Origin: [Bacillus] enclensis
GTDB lineage: Bacteria > Bacillota > Bacilli > Bacillales > Bacillaceae_B
Direction of reading: 5' to 3'
Assembly (NCBI RefSeq): GCF_001456935.1
Contig: NZ_KQ758482.1
Span: 186,001 to 250,000 of the forward strand
DNA length: 64,000 nucleotides
Shown: in pieces, positions 44,402-52,379 of the stretch
Layout: every line of letters starts with the position of its first letter
Numbering within the stretch: the first letter of the stretch is position 1
Position numbers and translations under genes: made by a program
The notes under the pieces: generated by a model
The model's database searches: none
What the model saw: only the letters and a program-made list of their open reading frames with translations
What the model was told of the DNA's origin: nothing

Positions 44402-44466
44402 AGTACATTACTCATGTAATGCACTATATAGTACCATTATATACAATATTTTCTTTTTGTCACTAA
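44402..44466 (-). promoter_or_regulatory. GntR-ABC operon promoter and operator
   Basis: AGTACATTAC-TCAT-GTAATGCACT (44402-44425) is a 9-of-10 inverted repeat typical of YtrA/GntR sites. On the minus strand GTGACA, a 16-bp spacer and TATAAT lie just upstream of it, so the operator sits close to the start point and should block transcription. Confidence 0.72.
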
Positions 44467-44505
44467 AAAAGACAATTTCATCCAGGAAGGAATGAAATTG
44501 TCTTT
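44466..44505. terminator. Terminator hairpin upstream of the GntR operon
   Basis: aaaagacaatttcat pairs perfectly with atgaaattgtctttt around a 10-nt loop. It separates the upstream DNA from the operon promoter. Confidence 0.7.
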
Positions 44506-44640
44506 TGGGTATGGGTTGATGGACTCGATTGGGTTAAGTCTAGTTGATATTTGAGATTGGGAGATGAATGGTGGTGGGGGCGTATCTGTAAACGGGTAGA
44601 GGAAGCCTAGCTATGAGGACTTAATTAGAATAATTCTCAT

Positions 44641-44760
44641 AAGATCATAAATTTGAAATTAGGATCGTAAAATTGAAATTAGGATTATAAATTTCTATTT
44701 AGGATCATATAATTCTAATTTGGATGGTAAATTTCGTTTTAGGATCATAAACCCTGCCTG
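44641..44760. repeat. Six-unit 20-bp tandem array
   Basis: Six consecutive 20-bp units share a WGGATCATAAATTTNNAATT-like consensus, starting at 44641, 44661, 44681, 44701, 44721 and 44741. They are AT-rich and non-coding. The rest of the 44509-44907 gap shows no gene. Confidence 0.8.
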
Positions 44761-44907
44761 GGTCAGTAATCTATTGACCAAAATACAGCTTGAAGGCGAT
44801 CGAACCGGCTAAAGCTCGGATTTGAGGGTTAATCTCTCCCCAAAACAGACAAATATCAATCATTTTGAGCTAAAAACAAGCCAAAATCCCCTGTTAAAGT
44901 CCCCTCC

Positions 44908-45096
44908 TTAAAATCCACGCTCCTCCTTTTCCCCCTTCAACTTCACAACCAGCGCCATAACCAGCAAAACCAGCCCGATCACACCACCGGCAAACTCCGC
45001 TATGTAAAAATCCCCGTCCCTTATCAAACGAATCAAAAATCCGCCGCCGAAGATGACGATCAGGGCCATTCCGAAAAAGGATAATGCTTGTTTCAT
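44908..45096 (-). CDS. Small two-helix membrane protein
   Basis: The 62-residue protein has two hydrophobic helices separated by a polar loop (FGMALIVIFGGGFLI, then FAGGVIGLVLLVMALVV) and a charged tail KLKGEKEERGF. GGGGAGGTTGTAAT precedes the ATG. It lies 23 bp downstream of the DUF5412 gene on the same strand. Function unknown. Confidence 0.65.
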   Translation of the reverse strand: MKQALSFFGMALIVIFGGGFLIRLIRDGDFYIAEFAGGVIGLVLLVMALVVKLKGEKEERGF

Positions 45097-45119
45097 ATTA
45101 CAACCTCCCCTGCTTATCC

Positions 45120-45524
45120 TCAGTCATGCCTAAAATCATACCGATCCCCCGGCACATCCAACGTATGTCCATTGATGACGACGGTATCGTCATCCTTCCA
45201 GGTGATATCCGCATCCTCCTCCCGGTAGCTCCAATAGATTGTTTTTACCTTGTGGTCATTTTCATTAAAAACCAGTTCACCGCGGACCGCATACGATACG
45301 GTCGCTCCGCCGTTTGCCACATAGGCTCTTACAGTGTAGGTGCCATCAGGTGAAGTTTCTTCCGTAAGAAAATCCCCCTCCGGCAGGCGGGCCATATCAT
45401 AAAACAGCCAATAAACACCATATCCAAAGATTCCGGCAGTGACCAATCCAACGATGAGAAGTATGATGAGTATCTCTTTGAAAACTCTTCTTTTATCGCT
45501 TTTGAATACTGCATCTGAATCCAT
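45120..45524 (-). CDS. DUF5412-like membrane-anchored protein
   Basis: The 134-residue protein has one N-terminal helix (ILIILLIVGLVTAGIFGYGVYWLFY) and an external domain with SPDGTYTVRAYVANGGATVSYAVRGELVF, the pattern of DUF5412 proteins. AAGGAGTTAAATC precedes the ATG. Function unknown. Confidence 0.72.
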   Translation of the reverse strand: MDSDAVFKSDKRRVFKEILIILLIVGLVTAGIFGYGVYWLFYDMARLPEGDFLTEETSPDGTYTVRAYVANGGATVSYAVRGELVFNENDHKVKTIYWSYREEDADITWKDDDTVVINGHTLDVPGDRYDFRHD

Positions 45525-45556
45525 GATTTAACTCCTTACTTCTCACTTGTATCTTG

Positions 45557-45835
45557 TCAGCCTGCTTCACTATTTTGTTGATAAGATAAAATTTTCTCCC
45601 TCAACCCGCCGATGCTTGTAAAAAGGATATAGGTTTCAGTTTTTGTTTGGATGACCACCCTGTCGGTATGTCCATAAGGATTGCCGATCCGGATCGCTGA
45701 TTTTTCCTTGCCTCCGTATGTATCATCGTTTTCCACACTCACTATGTCTGCCAGAGGAATCTCAATCTTGCTCAATTGCCATCTGATTTGGAGAATTCCT
45801 TGATTTTCAGTCACTTTCAGTTCGAATAATTCCAT
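45557..45835 (-). CDS. SunI/YnzG-like PH-fold protein
   Basis: The 92-residue protein has LQIRWQLSKIEIPLADIVSVENDDTYGGKEKSAIRIGNPYGHTDRVVIQTKTETYILFTS (motif span), matching the SunI/YnzG family that includes the sublancin immunity protein. No signal peptide is visible. No bacteriocin gene was found nearby, so a general cell-surface or housekeeping role is as likely as immunity. Confidence 0.72.
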   Translation of the reverse strand: MELFELKVTENQGILQIRWQLSKIEIPLADIVSVENDDTYGGKEKSAIRIGNPYGHTDRVVIQTKTETYILFTSIGGLREKILSYQQNSEAG

Positions 45836-45884
45836 TTATCCCACACCTTTTCAGGTTGATTAGTACATCCAGGAGAAAAGGGGC

Positions 45885-46070
45885 TCATTCGCCGCCCCCG
45901 CCTCCTCCGCCGTCAAACCCGCCGCAGTGGTCGGAATTGTCATTGTCACCGCCAAAATATACCGGATGACTTACTCCGTCTGTATGCTTCCTCTCTGAAG
46001 GGTCTGCCATGAGTTTTGCAATGAAGACAATGAAAAACGGTACCAATATGATTAAAAATATTCCAGTCAT
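45885..46070 (-). CDS. Small membrane protein with glycine-rich tail
   Basis: The protein of about 61 residues has one N-terminal helix and a low-complexity tail with Cys, His and repeated Gly. AGAGGTG precedes the ATG at 46070; a GTG three codons earlier overlaps that site. The His/Cys/Gly-rich end resembles tails of YlzJ-like or metal-binding small proteins only loosely. Function unknown. Confidence 0.55.
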   Translation of the reverse strand: MTGIFLIILVPFFIVFIAKLMADPSERKHTDGVSHPVYFGGDNDNSDHCGGFDGGGGGGGE

Positions 46071-46129
46071 CTCAATCACCTCTTACAATTATTTACGAAT
46101 AATAATAGGAAAAGTTTCTATTTTTTGTA

Positions 46130-46160
46130 AAATAAAAAAGCTCCCAATAAAAGGAGCTTT
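46130..46160 (-). terminator. Terminator of the MltG-like gene
   Basis: aaagctcc pairs with ggagcttt around a 7-nt loop, with a T-run on the minus strand, just past the stop at 46170. Confidence 0.78.
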
Positions 46161-46169
46161 CAATCCACT

Positions 46170-46667
46170 TTATTTAAAAATGATCGAAATGATTTCATCC
46201 ATGCTCATTCCGCTTTCGATCTGGAATGTGCCCGGTCTTAATTCATTCTCGAGGCCGCGGTTTTCGACTTCTTTGTAGAATTTCATCCCGTCATCGATGA
46301 TTTTTGCCTCTTCCAATGCATTTCCGATGTCAATGCTCGTCATACCCATCGATACGTTCAGGATGGTTCGGTACACGACATCGTCTTCATTTTTCTTTTT
46401 TGATTTTTTCTCAGGTTCATCTTCCTTGGCTTCAGCAGAAGCAGCAGCGACCTGCTTGTCCCATGCTTCCTTCGATTGGACGACAAAGCCTTTGGCAGTC
46501 AGCTGCTCGATCATTTCGTCTTCTGTGAGTTTTTCTGTTTTTACTGTTTTTTCATCGGATTTCTCGGTGCTTTCCGCTTCTGAAGGGCCGAAGAAATAGA
46601 CTCCACCGGTTGCTGTTGCGGCAAGCAGGAGGCCCAGGGCAAAACTGCGCAGGGAATTAGATGTCAT
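46170..46667 (-). CDS. MltG-like (YqzC-type) membrane protein
   Basis: The 165-residue protein has an N-terminal helix, a charged low-complexity linker (about 30-95), and a C-terminal LysM-like subdomain of YceG/MltG proteins (MGMTSIDIGNALEEAKIIDDGMKFYKEVENRGLENELRPGTFQIESGMSMDEIISII, motif span). The catalytic MltG domain is absent, so it is probably not a transglycosylase. It overlaps the upstream gene by 4 bp. Confidence 0.75.
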   Translation of the reverse strand: MTSNSLRSFALGLLLAATATGGVYFFGPSEAESTEKSDEKTVKTEKLTEDEMIEQLTAKGFVVQSKEAWDKQVAAASAEAKEDEPEKKSKKKNEDDVVYRTILNVSMGMTSIDIGNALEEAKIIDDGMKFYKEVENRGLENELRPGTFQIESGMSMDEIISIIFK

Positions 46668-47044
46668 TGTGCCACCATGCCCCTTTCAGCCTTTCTTGTC
46701 ATATAAGGCGTAAGCATGCGCTCCACTTCAGTCTTAGGCAGCTTTAATTTAGCTGCGATGCTTTCTGTTGAATACCCCCGTTTATAGAGATCAAGCATGT
46801 CGCGAAGCATTTGGCGCTCTTCTGAAGAAGTTTCCATCGCGCCGGATTGCTGGGCGGTGATTTCAGCGTCCAATTGCATATTACGGATCTGCTTTTCAAG
46901 TTCATGGACTTCATTCAAAACAGAAATTGAAGCATGTTCCACCTGCTGCTCCAGCTGTGATTTTTGTTGTGTCGTTTTAATCAACGATATAATGAGCAGC
47001 ACGACGGCTGTACCGAACAAAATGGCGATTATCCATCCCATCAT
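46664..47044 (-). CDS. DUF6115-like membrane-anchored coiled-coil protein
   Basis: An N-terminal helix is followed by a coiled-coil (residues about 25-70) and a C-terminal helix-turn-helix-like segment MLDLYKRGYSTESIAAKLKLPKTEVERML. This resembles DUF6115/SwrB-type tails. AAAGGAGGAACAG precedes the ATG. It is coupled to the MltG-like gene. Function unknown. Confidence 0.68.
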   Translation of the reverse strand: MMGWIIAILFGTAVVLLIISLIKTTQQKSQLEQQVEHASISVLNEVHELEKQIRNMQLDAEITAQQSGAMETSSEERQMLRDMLDLYKRGYSTESIAAKLKLPKTEVERMLTPYMTRKAERGMVAQ

Positions 47045-47293
47045 CTGTTCCTCCTTTAAATATGTATGTAACTTTCAACAATTCTAAATTATACCGTGAC
47101 ATCCAGAAAAATTCGATTTAAAAGGACAAAACCCCACGAAAGTCCTGTTTTTATGACAGAATATCGGATGCTCACCTGGACGGAGGAGCTATTCCAACTG
47201 AAACAATGAAAACTGTGGCAAAAAGGAATAAGCTTTTCCAATAAAATCAAAACTAGAGAAGAACTTGACCGAATCGAAAGGGAGGGAAACATC

Positions 47294-47416
47294 ATGGCAA
47301 AGCCTACTCAAGAACAGCAGCACGAAGCAGCAAAAAAGCTTGCTGAAAAGCAGATGAGCGACAAGGATGAAATCATGTCCGTTCAGACGGATGGAACACA
47401 AAAGAAGCAGAAATAA
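47294..47416 (+). CDS. 40-residue charged protein, unknown
   Basis: The frame reads MAKPTQEQQHEAAKKLAEKQ... and ends QTDGTQKKQK, highly polar and helical. AAAGGGAGGG lies 6-7 nt before the ATG, and a T-tailed hairpin follows the stop, so it is probably expressed. It falls below usual length cutoffs. No family recognised. Confidence 0.65.
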   Translation: MAKPTQEQQHEAAKKLAEKQMSDKDEIMSVQTDGTQKKQK

Positions 47417-47432
47417 TGTCAAACAGGATAGC

Positions 47433-47460
47433 ACCCGTTAAAAGGTAACGGGTTCTGTTT
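47433..47460 (+). terminator. Terminator of the 40-residue gene
   Basis: acccgtta pairs with taacgggt around a 5-nt loop, then tctgttt follows. Confidence 0.65.
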
Positions 47461-47660
47461 AGAAGTAGATAAAAAGAATTAACACTATATTTAGGGTACT
47501 AATTCGCATATGGATTGGTATCCCGTTTTTTTGCTTATATATAAACGTTTTACCGATTTCAACAGATGATTTAGCGAGTGAATTTCCATACAAATCAGCT
47601 AGTATCTGATAGCCAGCAGAAAACTGCTATTTAGTATGTTAATTACAAATGTTAAAATTC
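47461..47660. other. Intergenic AT-rich stretch with no recognised feature
   Basis: I see no open frame with a ribosome site, no repeat of the families in this window and no operator-like palindrome here. Confidence 0.5.
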
Positions 47661-47665
47661 GAATA

Positions 47666-47695
47666 TAAAAAGGTCAGCGGCTATCACCTCTGACC
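47666..47695 (-). terminator. Terminator of the 117-residue membrane gene
   Basis: ggtcag and ctgacc form a short stem, with a T-run on the minus strand, 47 bp past the stop at 47742. Confidence 0.55.
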
Positions 47696-47741
47696 CAACA
47701 GCTTATTCAATAAAAGCCTCCGTTTGTGTAATAACACTAAA

Positions 47742-48095
47742 TTACATACTAATACTTTTGTTTCTTCCTTTCTTAAAAAGATTAACAATCAGGAAACTTA
47801 CCATTAGTAGCACAACGTAGATTATGGTGTAAAGGCTTGGTGTTATTAGGACAGATAAGGTTTCTGAAAAGGATAAACCCGAAAACACAGCTAATCCTTT
47901 TCCAGTTGCATCCCTTTCAATCCCTGCAAATCCGCCGTTTGAAAGATAAAAAAAAGCCAAATTAGAGAGTAAAAACCCTATAAAAATAATGGAAATCGCA
48001 TTTAACTTCGAAGTCTTAAAGAAAATCCCTAAGACTATACCTAAAAGCAAAAAGAAAACAGGATACCAAAACAGCAATGCTGCAAAAGTGTTCAC
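47742..48095 (-). CDS. Integral membrane protein, unknown
   Basis: The 117-residue protein has three hydrophobic helices and a short basic C-terminus (LFKKGRNKSISM). Start is GTG behind AAAGGGTTGG. Base composition is more AT-rich than its neighbours. No family recognised. Confidence 0.6.
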   Translation of the reverse strand: MNTFAALLFWYPVFFLLLGIVLGIFFKTSKLNAISIIFIGFLLSNLAFFYLSNGGFAGIERDATGKGLAVFSGLSFSETLSVLITPSLYTIIYVVLLMVSFLIVNLFKKGRNKSISM

Positions 48096-48253
48096 TGCAC
48101 CAACCCTTTATTTGAATTTTCAAAATAATTATAACATAATATGGTTAAATATGGATATTTAATTAGACTGCCCGTTATCTGAAAAACCTAATATATTAAC
48201 ATAAAGTTACATAATCCCTTGATTATGGTGTTAGCAGGATTGCGAATAGCAAT

Positions 48254-48287
48254 GAAAAAGGGATGTCAAAAACACCCCTTTTTTTGC
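48254..48287. terminator. Terminator near the malL end
   Basis: aaaaagggatgt pairs with acaccccttttt around a short loop, flanked by A- and T-runs. It lies about 65 bp past the malL stop. Confidence 0.65.
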
Positions 48288-48352
48288 TGCTAATTATTTT
48301 CTACTTCTGTTCCGAACCCGTTAGTCAAAAGGTGCTTTCCTGTTTCCCACCA

Positions 48353-50032
48353 TTACTTCATTAAATAAACCCGTGCCTCATACGGGCGGAGCTCCACTTC
48401 ACGGAGGTCCGTGCCCGCTTCAACCCCGTAGTTGCCAATCAGCAGGTCACCTGCACTTTCATATTCTGAAGGAAGTTTAAATACAGGATTTTCAGAAGAG
48501 AAATTGAGCATGACAATCATGGTTTGTCCCTCATATTTCCTTGTGTACGCATAAATCCTATCGTGGTCAGGCATGAGCAGCTCATATGAACCGTATACCA
48601 TGATCGGATATTCTTTACGAAGTGAGATCAGCCTGCGGTAATAATGGAAGACGGAATCGGGGTCTTCCATTGCCTTTTCTGCATTAATCTCCGTGTAGTT
48701 CGGATTCACCTTCAGCCAAGGGTCGCCGGTCGTAAATCCTCCGTGCTCCGAATCATCCCATTGCATCGGTGTGCGGGCATTGTCGCGGCCCTTCACGTAG
48801 ATGGAATTCATCACAAGGTCTTGATCTTCTCCGTTTTCGATGACTTTTTCCCGGTACATATTCAGGGTCTCGATGTCCTGATAATCCTCGATGGAATCGA
48901 ATCTGACGTTCGTCATGCCGAGTTCTTCACCCTGATAGATATACGGCGTCCCTTTTAACGTATGAAGGAACGTCGCGAGCATTTTCGCTGATTCCACCCG
49001 GTATTCCTTGTCGTTTCTGAACCGCGATACCATGCGCGGCTGGTCGTGATTGTTCAGATACAGACTGTTCCAGCCTTCGTGCTCGAGCCCTTTCTGCCAT
49101 TTGGTGAAGCTGTCGCGAAGTGCGCTCATCTTCATCGGACGGAGATCCCATTTGCCGCCGGGACCGGAGTCAAGGTCCACGTGTTCAAATTGAAAGACCA
49201 TATTCACTTCACTACGGTCCTCGGCTGTATAAAGCTTCGCTTCCTCCACGTTCACCCCGGGCATTTCACCGACCGTCATGACGTCATAGCCTGACAGCGC
49301 CTTTTCATTCATTTCCTGAAGATAGTCATGGATTTTCGGCCCGTTCATGTAGTAGTCTCCGCCCGGCGCGAACTTCCGGCCGTCCGGTAACTCTGCATCC
49401 GGCAGCCCGTCCACTTTTGAAATGAAGTTGATGACGTCCATCCGGAACCCGTCGATCCCTTTATCAAGCCAGAATTTCATCATGTCATACACTTCTTCGC
49501 GGAGCTTCGGGTTCTCCCAGTTCAAGTCCGGCTGCTTCTGGCTGAACAGGTGCAGGAAGTATTGATCCGTTGACTCATCGTATTTCCATGCCGATCCGCT
49601 GAAGCACGACTCCCAGTTGTTCGGCTCGCCGCCTTCTTTGCCGTCCCTCCAAATATAATAGTCACGGTACGGATTATCCTTTGATTTCCTGGATTCCACG
49701 AACCACGCATGCTCATCCGAACTGTGGTTGACTACGAGATCCATGATCAGCTTCAATCCGCGCTTGTGCATCTCAGCAAGGAGGCGCTCCCAGTCTGCCA
49801 TCGTCCCGAATTCATCCATGATCCCCCGGTAATCACTGATATCATAGCCGTTGTCGTCGTTGGGAGATTGATAGACCGGAGACAGCCAGATCACATCGAT
49901 CCCGAGTTCCTTCAGATAATCAAGCTTCGAGATGATCCCGTTGATATCACCGACCCCGTCGCCATTTGAATCCTTGAAGCTGCGGGGATAAATTTGATAG
50001 ATGACCGCTTCTTTCCACCATTGCTTAGACAT
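48353..50032 (-). CDS. malL: Oligo-1,6-glucosidase MalL (GH13)
   Basis: The 559-residue enzyme hydrolyses isomaltose and related short alpha-glucosides in the cytoplasm. GH13 motifs are all present: DLVVNHSSDEH, GFRMDVINFISK with the nucleophile Asp, VGEMPG with the acid Glu, and LNNHDQPR. Length and start MSKQWWKEAVIYQIYPRSFKDSNGDG are typical. AAAGGAGCGGTTTT precedes the ATG. A LacI/CcpA-type operator lies in the promoter. No transporter or mal regulator is adjacent. Confidence 0.95.
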   Translation of the reverse strand: MSKQWWKEAVIYQIYPRSFKDSNGDGVGDINGIISKLDYLKELGIDVIWLSPVYQSPNDDNGYDISDYRGIMDEFGTMADWERLLAEMHKRGLKLIMDLVVNHSSDEHAWFVESRKSKDNPYRDYYIWRDGKEGGEPNNWESCFSGSAWKYDESTDQYFLHLFSQKQPDLNWENPKLREEVYDMMKFWLDKGIDGFRMDVINFISKVDGLPDAELPDGRKFAPGGDYYMNGPKIHDYLQEMNEKALSGYDVMTVGEMPGVNVEEAKLYTAEDRSEVNMVFQFEHVDLDSGPGGKWDLRPMKMSALRDSFTKWQKGLEHEGWNSLYLNNHDQPRMVSRFRNDKEYRVESAKMLATFLHTLKGTPYIYQGEELGMTNVRFDSIEDYQDIETLNMYREKVIENGEDQDLVMNSIYVKGRDNARTPMQWDDSEHGGFTTGDPWLKVNPNYTEINAEKAMEDPDSVFHYYRRLISLRKEYPIMVYGSYELLMPDHDRIYAYTRKYEGQTMIVMLNFSSENPVFKLPSEYESAGDLLIGNYGVEAGTDLREVELRPYEARVYLMK

Positions 50033-50088
50033 AAAACCGCTCCTTTATATGAAGTAAATCATTATTCTACAATAAAATTAGTATACTA

Positions 50089-50102
50089 TGAAACCGGTTG
50101 CA
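50089..50102. promoter_or_regulatory. LacI/CcpA-type operator upstream of malL
   Basis: TGAAACCGGTTGCA contains the perfect palindrome AACCGGTT. It matches the catabolite (cre) consensus TGWAARCGYTWNCW at 12 of 14 positions and also a maltose-type LacI operator. A TATACT -10-like element lies next to it on the minus strand. Confidence 0.55.
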
Positions 50103-50122
50103 TTAACAGTGATAATTCATAT

Positions 50123-50169
50123 GGCCGTCCCTTACCGCAATGAATCGGCACCGCAGCGAGGTACGGGCC
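50123..50169. repeat. GGCCCGTCCC palindrome family, copy 8
   Basis: ggccgtcccttaccgc and gcgaggtacgggcc pair imperfectly. It lies between the divergent malL and dehydrogenase genes, so it is not a terminator for either. Confidence 0.7.
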
Positions 50170-50273
50170 TTCAGCGAAACCCGGCAGGATTTCTTTCCTC
50201 TTATTCTGCTGCTATCTTTGGTATACTTTATCTAATAGTTTTAAAGATTCTAAATACGAAAGCAGGTAGACGA

Positions 50274-51158
50274 ATGCAAACAAAGACGATAGGATTCATC
50301 GGGACCGGCGTCATGGGGAAAAGCATGGCCCGCAACCTTATGAAAGCAGGATTCCAACTGAATGTTTTTACGAGAACGAAGGAAAAAGCTGCAGATCTCC
50401 TTGCAGAAGGAGCGCTGTGGAAGGAAAGCGTGGCCGCAATCTCTAAGGAGTCAGATATCATCATTACGATCGTCGGTTATCCGAGTGACGTGGAGGAAGT
50501 CTATCTTGGCGAGGCCGGTATTTTGGCTAATGCAAAGCGGGGTTCGTATGTCATCGATATGACCACTTCTTCCCCGGATCTTGCGAAGCTGATCTTTGAC
50601 AGAGCGAAAGAAGCCGGAATCCATGCCTTTGACGCCCCTGTGTCAGGCGGCGATGTCGGAGCCAGGAATGCTGCCCTCACTATAATGGTCGGAGGCGAAA
50701 AAGAAACATTTGAAGGAATCCAACCGGTCCTCGAAGCAATGGGGAAGAACATCGTGCTGCAGGGAAGTGCAGGCGCCGGACAGCATACTAAGATGTGCAA
50801 CCAGATTGCGATCGCTTCCGGTATGCTCGGTGTCTGTGAAGCCATTTTTTATGCAGAAAAAGCAGGCCTCGATCCAAAAACCGTGTTAAAAAGCATCGAA
50901 GCCGGGGCTGCCGGAAGCTGGTCGCTTTCAAACCTGGCCCCACGCATGATCGACGGCAACTTCGACCCTGGATTTTATGTAAAACATTTCATCAAAGACA
51001 TGAAAATCGCTATCGAATCCGCGGAAAACATGGGCGTCCCTGTTCCCGGCCTGAAGCTGGCAAAAGAATTGTATGAACTGTTCAGCCAATCTGGCGGTGA
51101 AAATAAGGGCACGCAGGCGCTGTATCAGTATTATGAAATAATGAGTCAGGCTGACTGA
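50274..51158 (+). CDS. 3-hydroxyacid dehydrogenase family protein (YkwC-like)
   Basis: The protein starts MQTKTIGFIGTGVMGKSMARNL, the NAD-binding GxGxxG, and has FDAPVSGGDVGARN (substrate-binding) and the catalytic Lys in AGQHTKMCNQI. It resembles YkwC of B. subtilis and 3-hydroxyisobutyrate or tartronate semialdehyde reductases. The frame opens 186 bp earlier and crosses a repeat; the ATG at 50274 with AGCAGGT is the true start. Confidence 0.92.
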   Translation: MQTKTIGFIGTGVMGKSMARNLMKAGFQLNVFTRTKEKAADLLAEGALWKESVAAISKESDIIITIVGYPSDVEEVYLGEAGILANAKRGSYVIDMTTSSPDLAKLIFDRAKEAGIHAFDAPVSGGDVGARNAALTIMVGGEKETFEGIQPVLEAMGKNIVLQGSAGAGQHTKMCNQIAIASGMLGVCEAIFYAEKAGLDPKTVLKSIEAGAAGSWSLSNLAPRMIDGNFDPGFYVKHFIKDMKIAIESAENMGVPVPGLKLAKELYELFSQSGGENKGTQALYQYYEIMSQAD

Positions 51159-51164
51159 TTAATA

Positions 51165-51212
51165 GGCCCGTCCCAGCCCGCGTTAACGTATTGACGCGTA
51201 AAAGGACGGGCC
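51165..51212. repeat. GGCCCGTCCC palindrome family, copy 9
   Basis: ggcccgtccc and ggacgggcc pair around a loop holding gcgttaacgtattgacgcgt, itself nearly palindromic. It follows the dehydrogenase stop by 7 bp and can end its transcript. Confidence 0.85.
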
Positions 51213-51238
51213 TTCAATTCCATCGAAGGGTGATATCA

Positions 51239-51745
51239 ATGATAAATCGATCGATTTGTATTTTCCCCGAGTTTAATAATGTTGAAGAAATCGAAGGGTT
51301 GAGAGAAAAATATGATCAGCTTCATTCCTTCATCGCTCCTCATATTACACTGATTCATCCGTTCAAAGGCAGCCTCCTAAAAGGGGAACTGATTGATCAT
51401 ATCCAAGACAGCCTGATCGGCTTCAAGCCTTTTGAAATCAGATGTCAGAACGTGACAGGGGCTGATGGACACTATTTATTCTTGAATATTAAGAAAGGGA
51501 ATGACCACATCATCGAACTGCGTGACCGCTTATACCGCGGTATTCTGAAGAGACACTACACACGTGAGCTGAGTTACATACCGCATGTGACGGTGGGAAA
51601 ACTGAATGGTGAGGAAACGTTCCAGAAGGCGCTGCATGATACGGAGGAGTTCAACACTGAATTCACTTCAATCGTATATAAAATTTCGGTTGAGCAAATT
51701 GACGAAGACGGGACTTCGATGATTGAGTATGAATATTATTTTTAG
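51239..51745 (+). CDS. 2H phosphoesterase / 2'-5' RNA ligase-like protein
   Basis: Two HxT motifs, PHITLIHPF and PHVTVGK, about 95 residues apart define the 2H phosphoesterase fold (compare YjcG). The 168-residue protein probably acts on cyclic phosphodiesters of RNA or nucleotides. The ATG at 51239 follows GAAGGGTGATATC; earlier in-frame codons lie in the repeat. Confidence 0.85.
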   Translation: MINRSICIFPEFNNVEEIEGLREKYDQLHSFIAPHITLIHPFKGSLLKGELIDHIQDSLIGFKPFEIRCQNVTGADGHYLFLNIKKGNDHIIELRDRLYRGILKRHYTRELSYIPHVTVGKLNGEETFQKALHDTEEFNTEFTSIVYKISVEQIDEDGTSMIEYEYYF

Positions 51746-51757
51746 TCAAAACAAACA

Positions 51758-51798
51758 GCCCGTTCCCTGCCGTCGGCGGCAGAGAACGGGCCCGATTT
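51758..51798. terminator. GGCCCGTCCC palindrome copy 10, terminator between convergent genes
   Basis: gcccgttccctgccg pairs with cggcagagaacgggc (one mismatch) and ttttttta follows. It lies between the 2H gene and DUF4256. Confidence 0.85.
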
Positions 51799-51800
51799 TT

Positions 51801-52379
51801 TTATACGGTCAACATCCCGCGGAATCCCCGGGCTGCATAGTAGGAGTCCGCCCCGTTATGATACACGAAGACGTGGCCGAACCGGAAGTCGCAGAACAGG
51901 GCTCCGCCAAGCTCCCTGATATCAGCCGGTGTCTGGATCCAGCTGGACGTTTTCTTATCGAATGCTTCGATTTCCTGGAGGGAACGGTATTGTTCTTCCG
52001 TCAATAATTCAATCCCCATGGACTCAGCCATGTCGATTGCGCTGTTTTCAGGCTTGTGTTTTTTTCGGGCCTCGAGGGCCGCCCGGTCGTAACACACGCT
52101 TCTCCTTCCTTTCGGGCTTTCTTTTGAGCAATCACAGAACAGGTACTCGTCCTTTTTCTCATCATAACCGATGACATCAGGTTCGCCGTCGGTCCGTTCC
52201 ATTTCATGGAGCGACCAGAGTTTATCAGGATGTGCATGGAACTTCTTCTCTACTTTTTCCCATTCAATGCCTTCATGGCGGTGCATGTTCTTCTCAAAGC
52301 GGCTCTTTAATTCCGTGAGCAGCTCTTCCGTCTGTTCTTGAGATAGCTTTCCTTTTAATGTTCCTTTTTGCGCAGTCAT
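51801..52379 (-). CDS. DUF4256 protein
   Basis: The protein of about 192 residues matches DUF4256: LLTELKSRFEKNMHRHEGIEWEKVEKKF, LWSLHEMERTDGEPDVIGYDEKKDEYLFCDCSKESPKGRRSVCYDRAALEARK (span), WIQTPADIRELGGALFCDFRFGHVFVYHNGADSYYAARGFRG (span). Function unknown. GAGGGAATGTAT precedes the ATG at 52379. Confidence 0.9.
   Translation of the reverse strand: MTAQKGTLKGKLSQEQTEELLTELKSRFEKNMHRHEGIEWEKVEKKFHAHPDKLWSLHEMERTDGEPDVIGYDEKKDEYLFCDCSKESPKGRRSVCYDRAALEARKKHKPENSAIDMAESMGIELLTEEQYRSLQEIEAFDKKTSSWIQTPADIRELGGALFCDFRFGHVFVYHNGADSYYAARGFRGMLTV

Noticed and set aside
44641-44760. CRISPR array
   Set aside because: Units are contiguous 20-bp repeats without spacers and there are no cas genes.
45557-45835. 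Bacteriocin immunity locus around the SunI-like gene
   Set aside because: No precursor peptide, modification enzyme or dedicated exporter lies nearby; SunI-like proteins are common in Bacillus.
47089-47434. Hydrophobic minus-strand frames opposite the 40-residue gene
   Set aside because: They lack ribosome sites and oppose a frame with good start and terminator signals.
50088-50273. N-terminal extension of the hydroxyacid dehydrogenase
   Set aside because: It crosses a GGCCCGTCCC repeat and lacks a ribosome site; the GxGxxG motif begins directly after the ATG at 50274.
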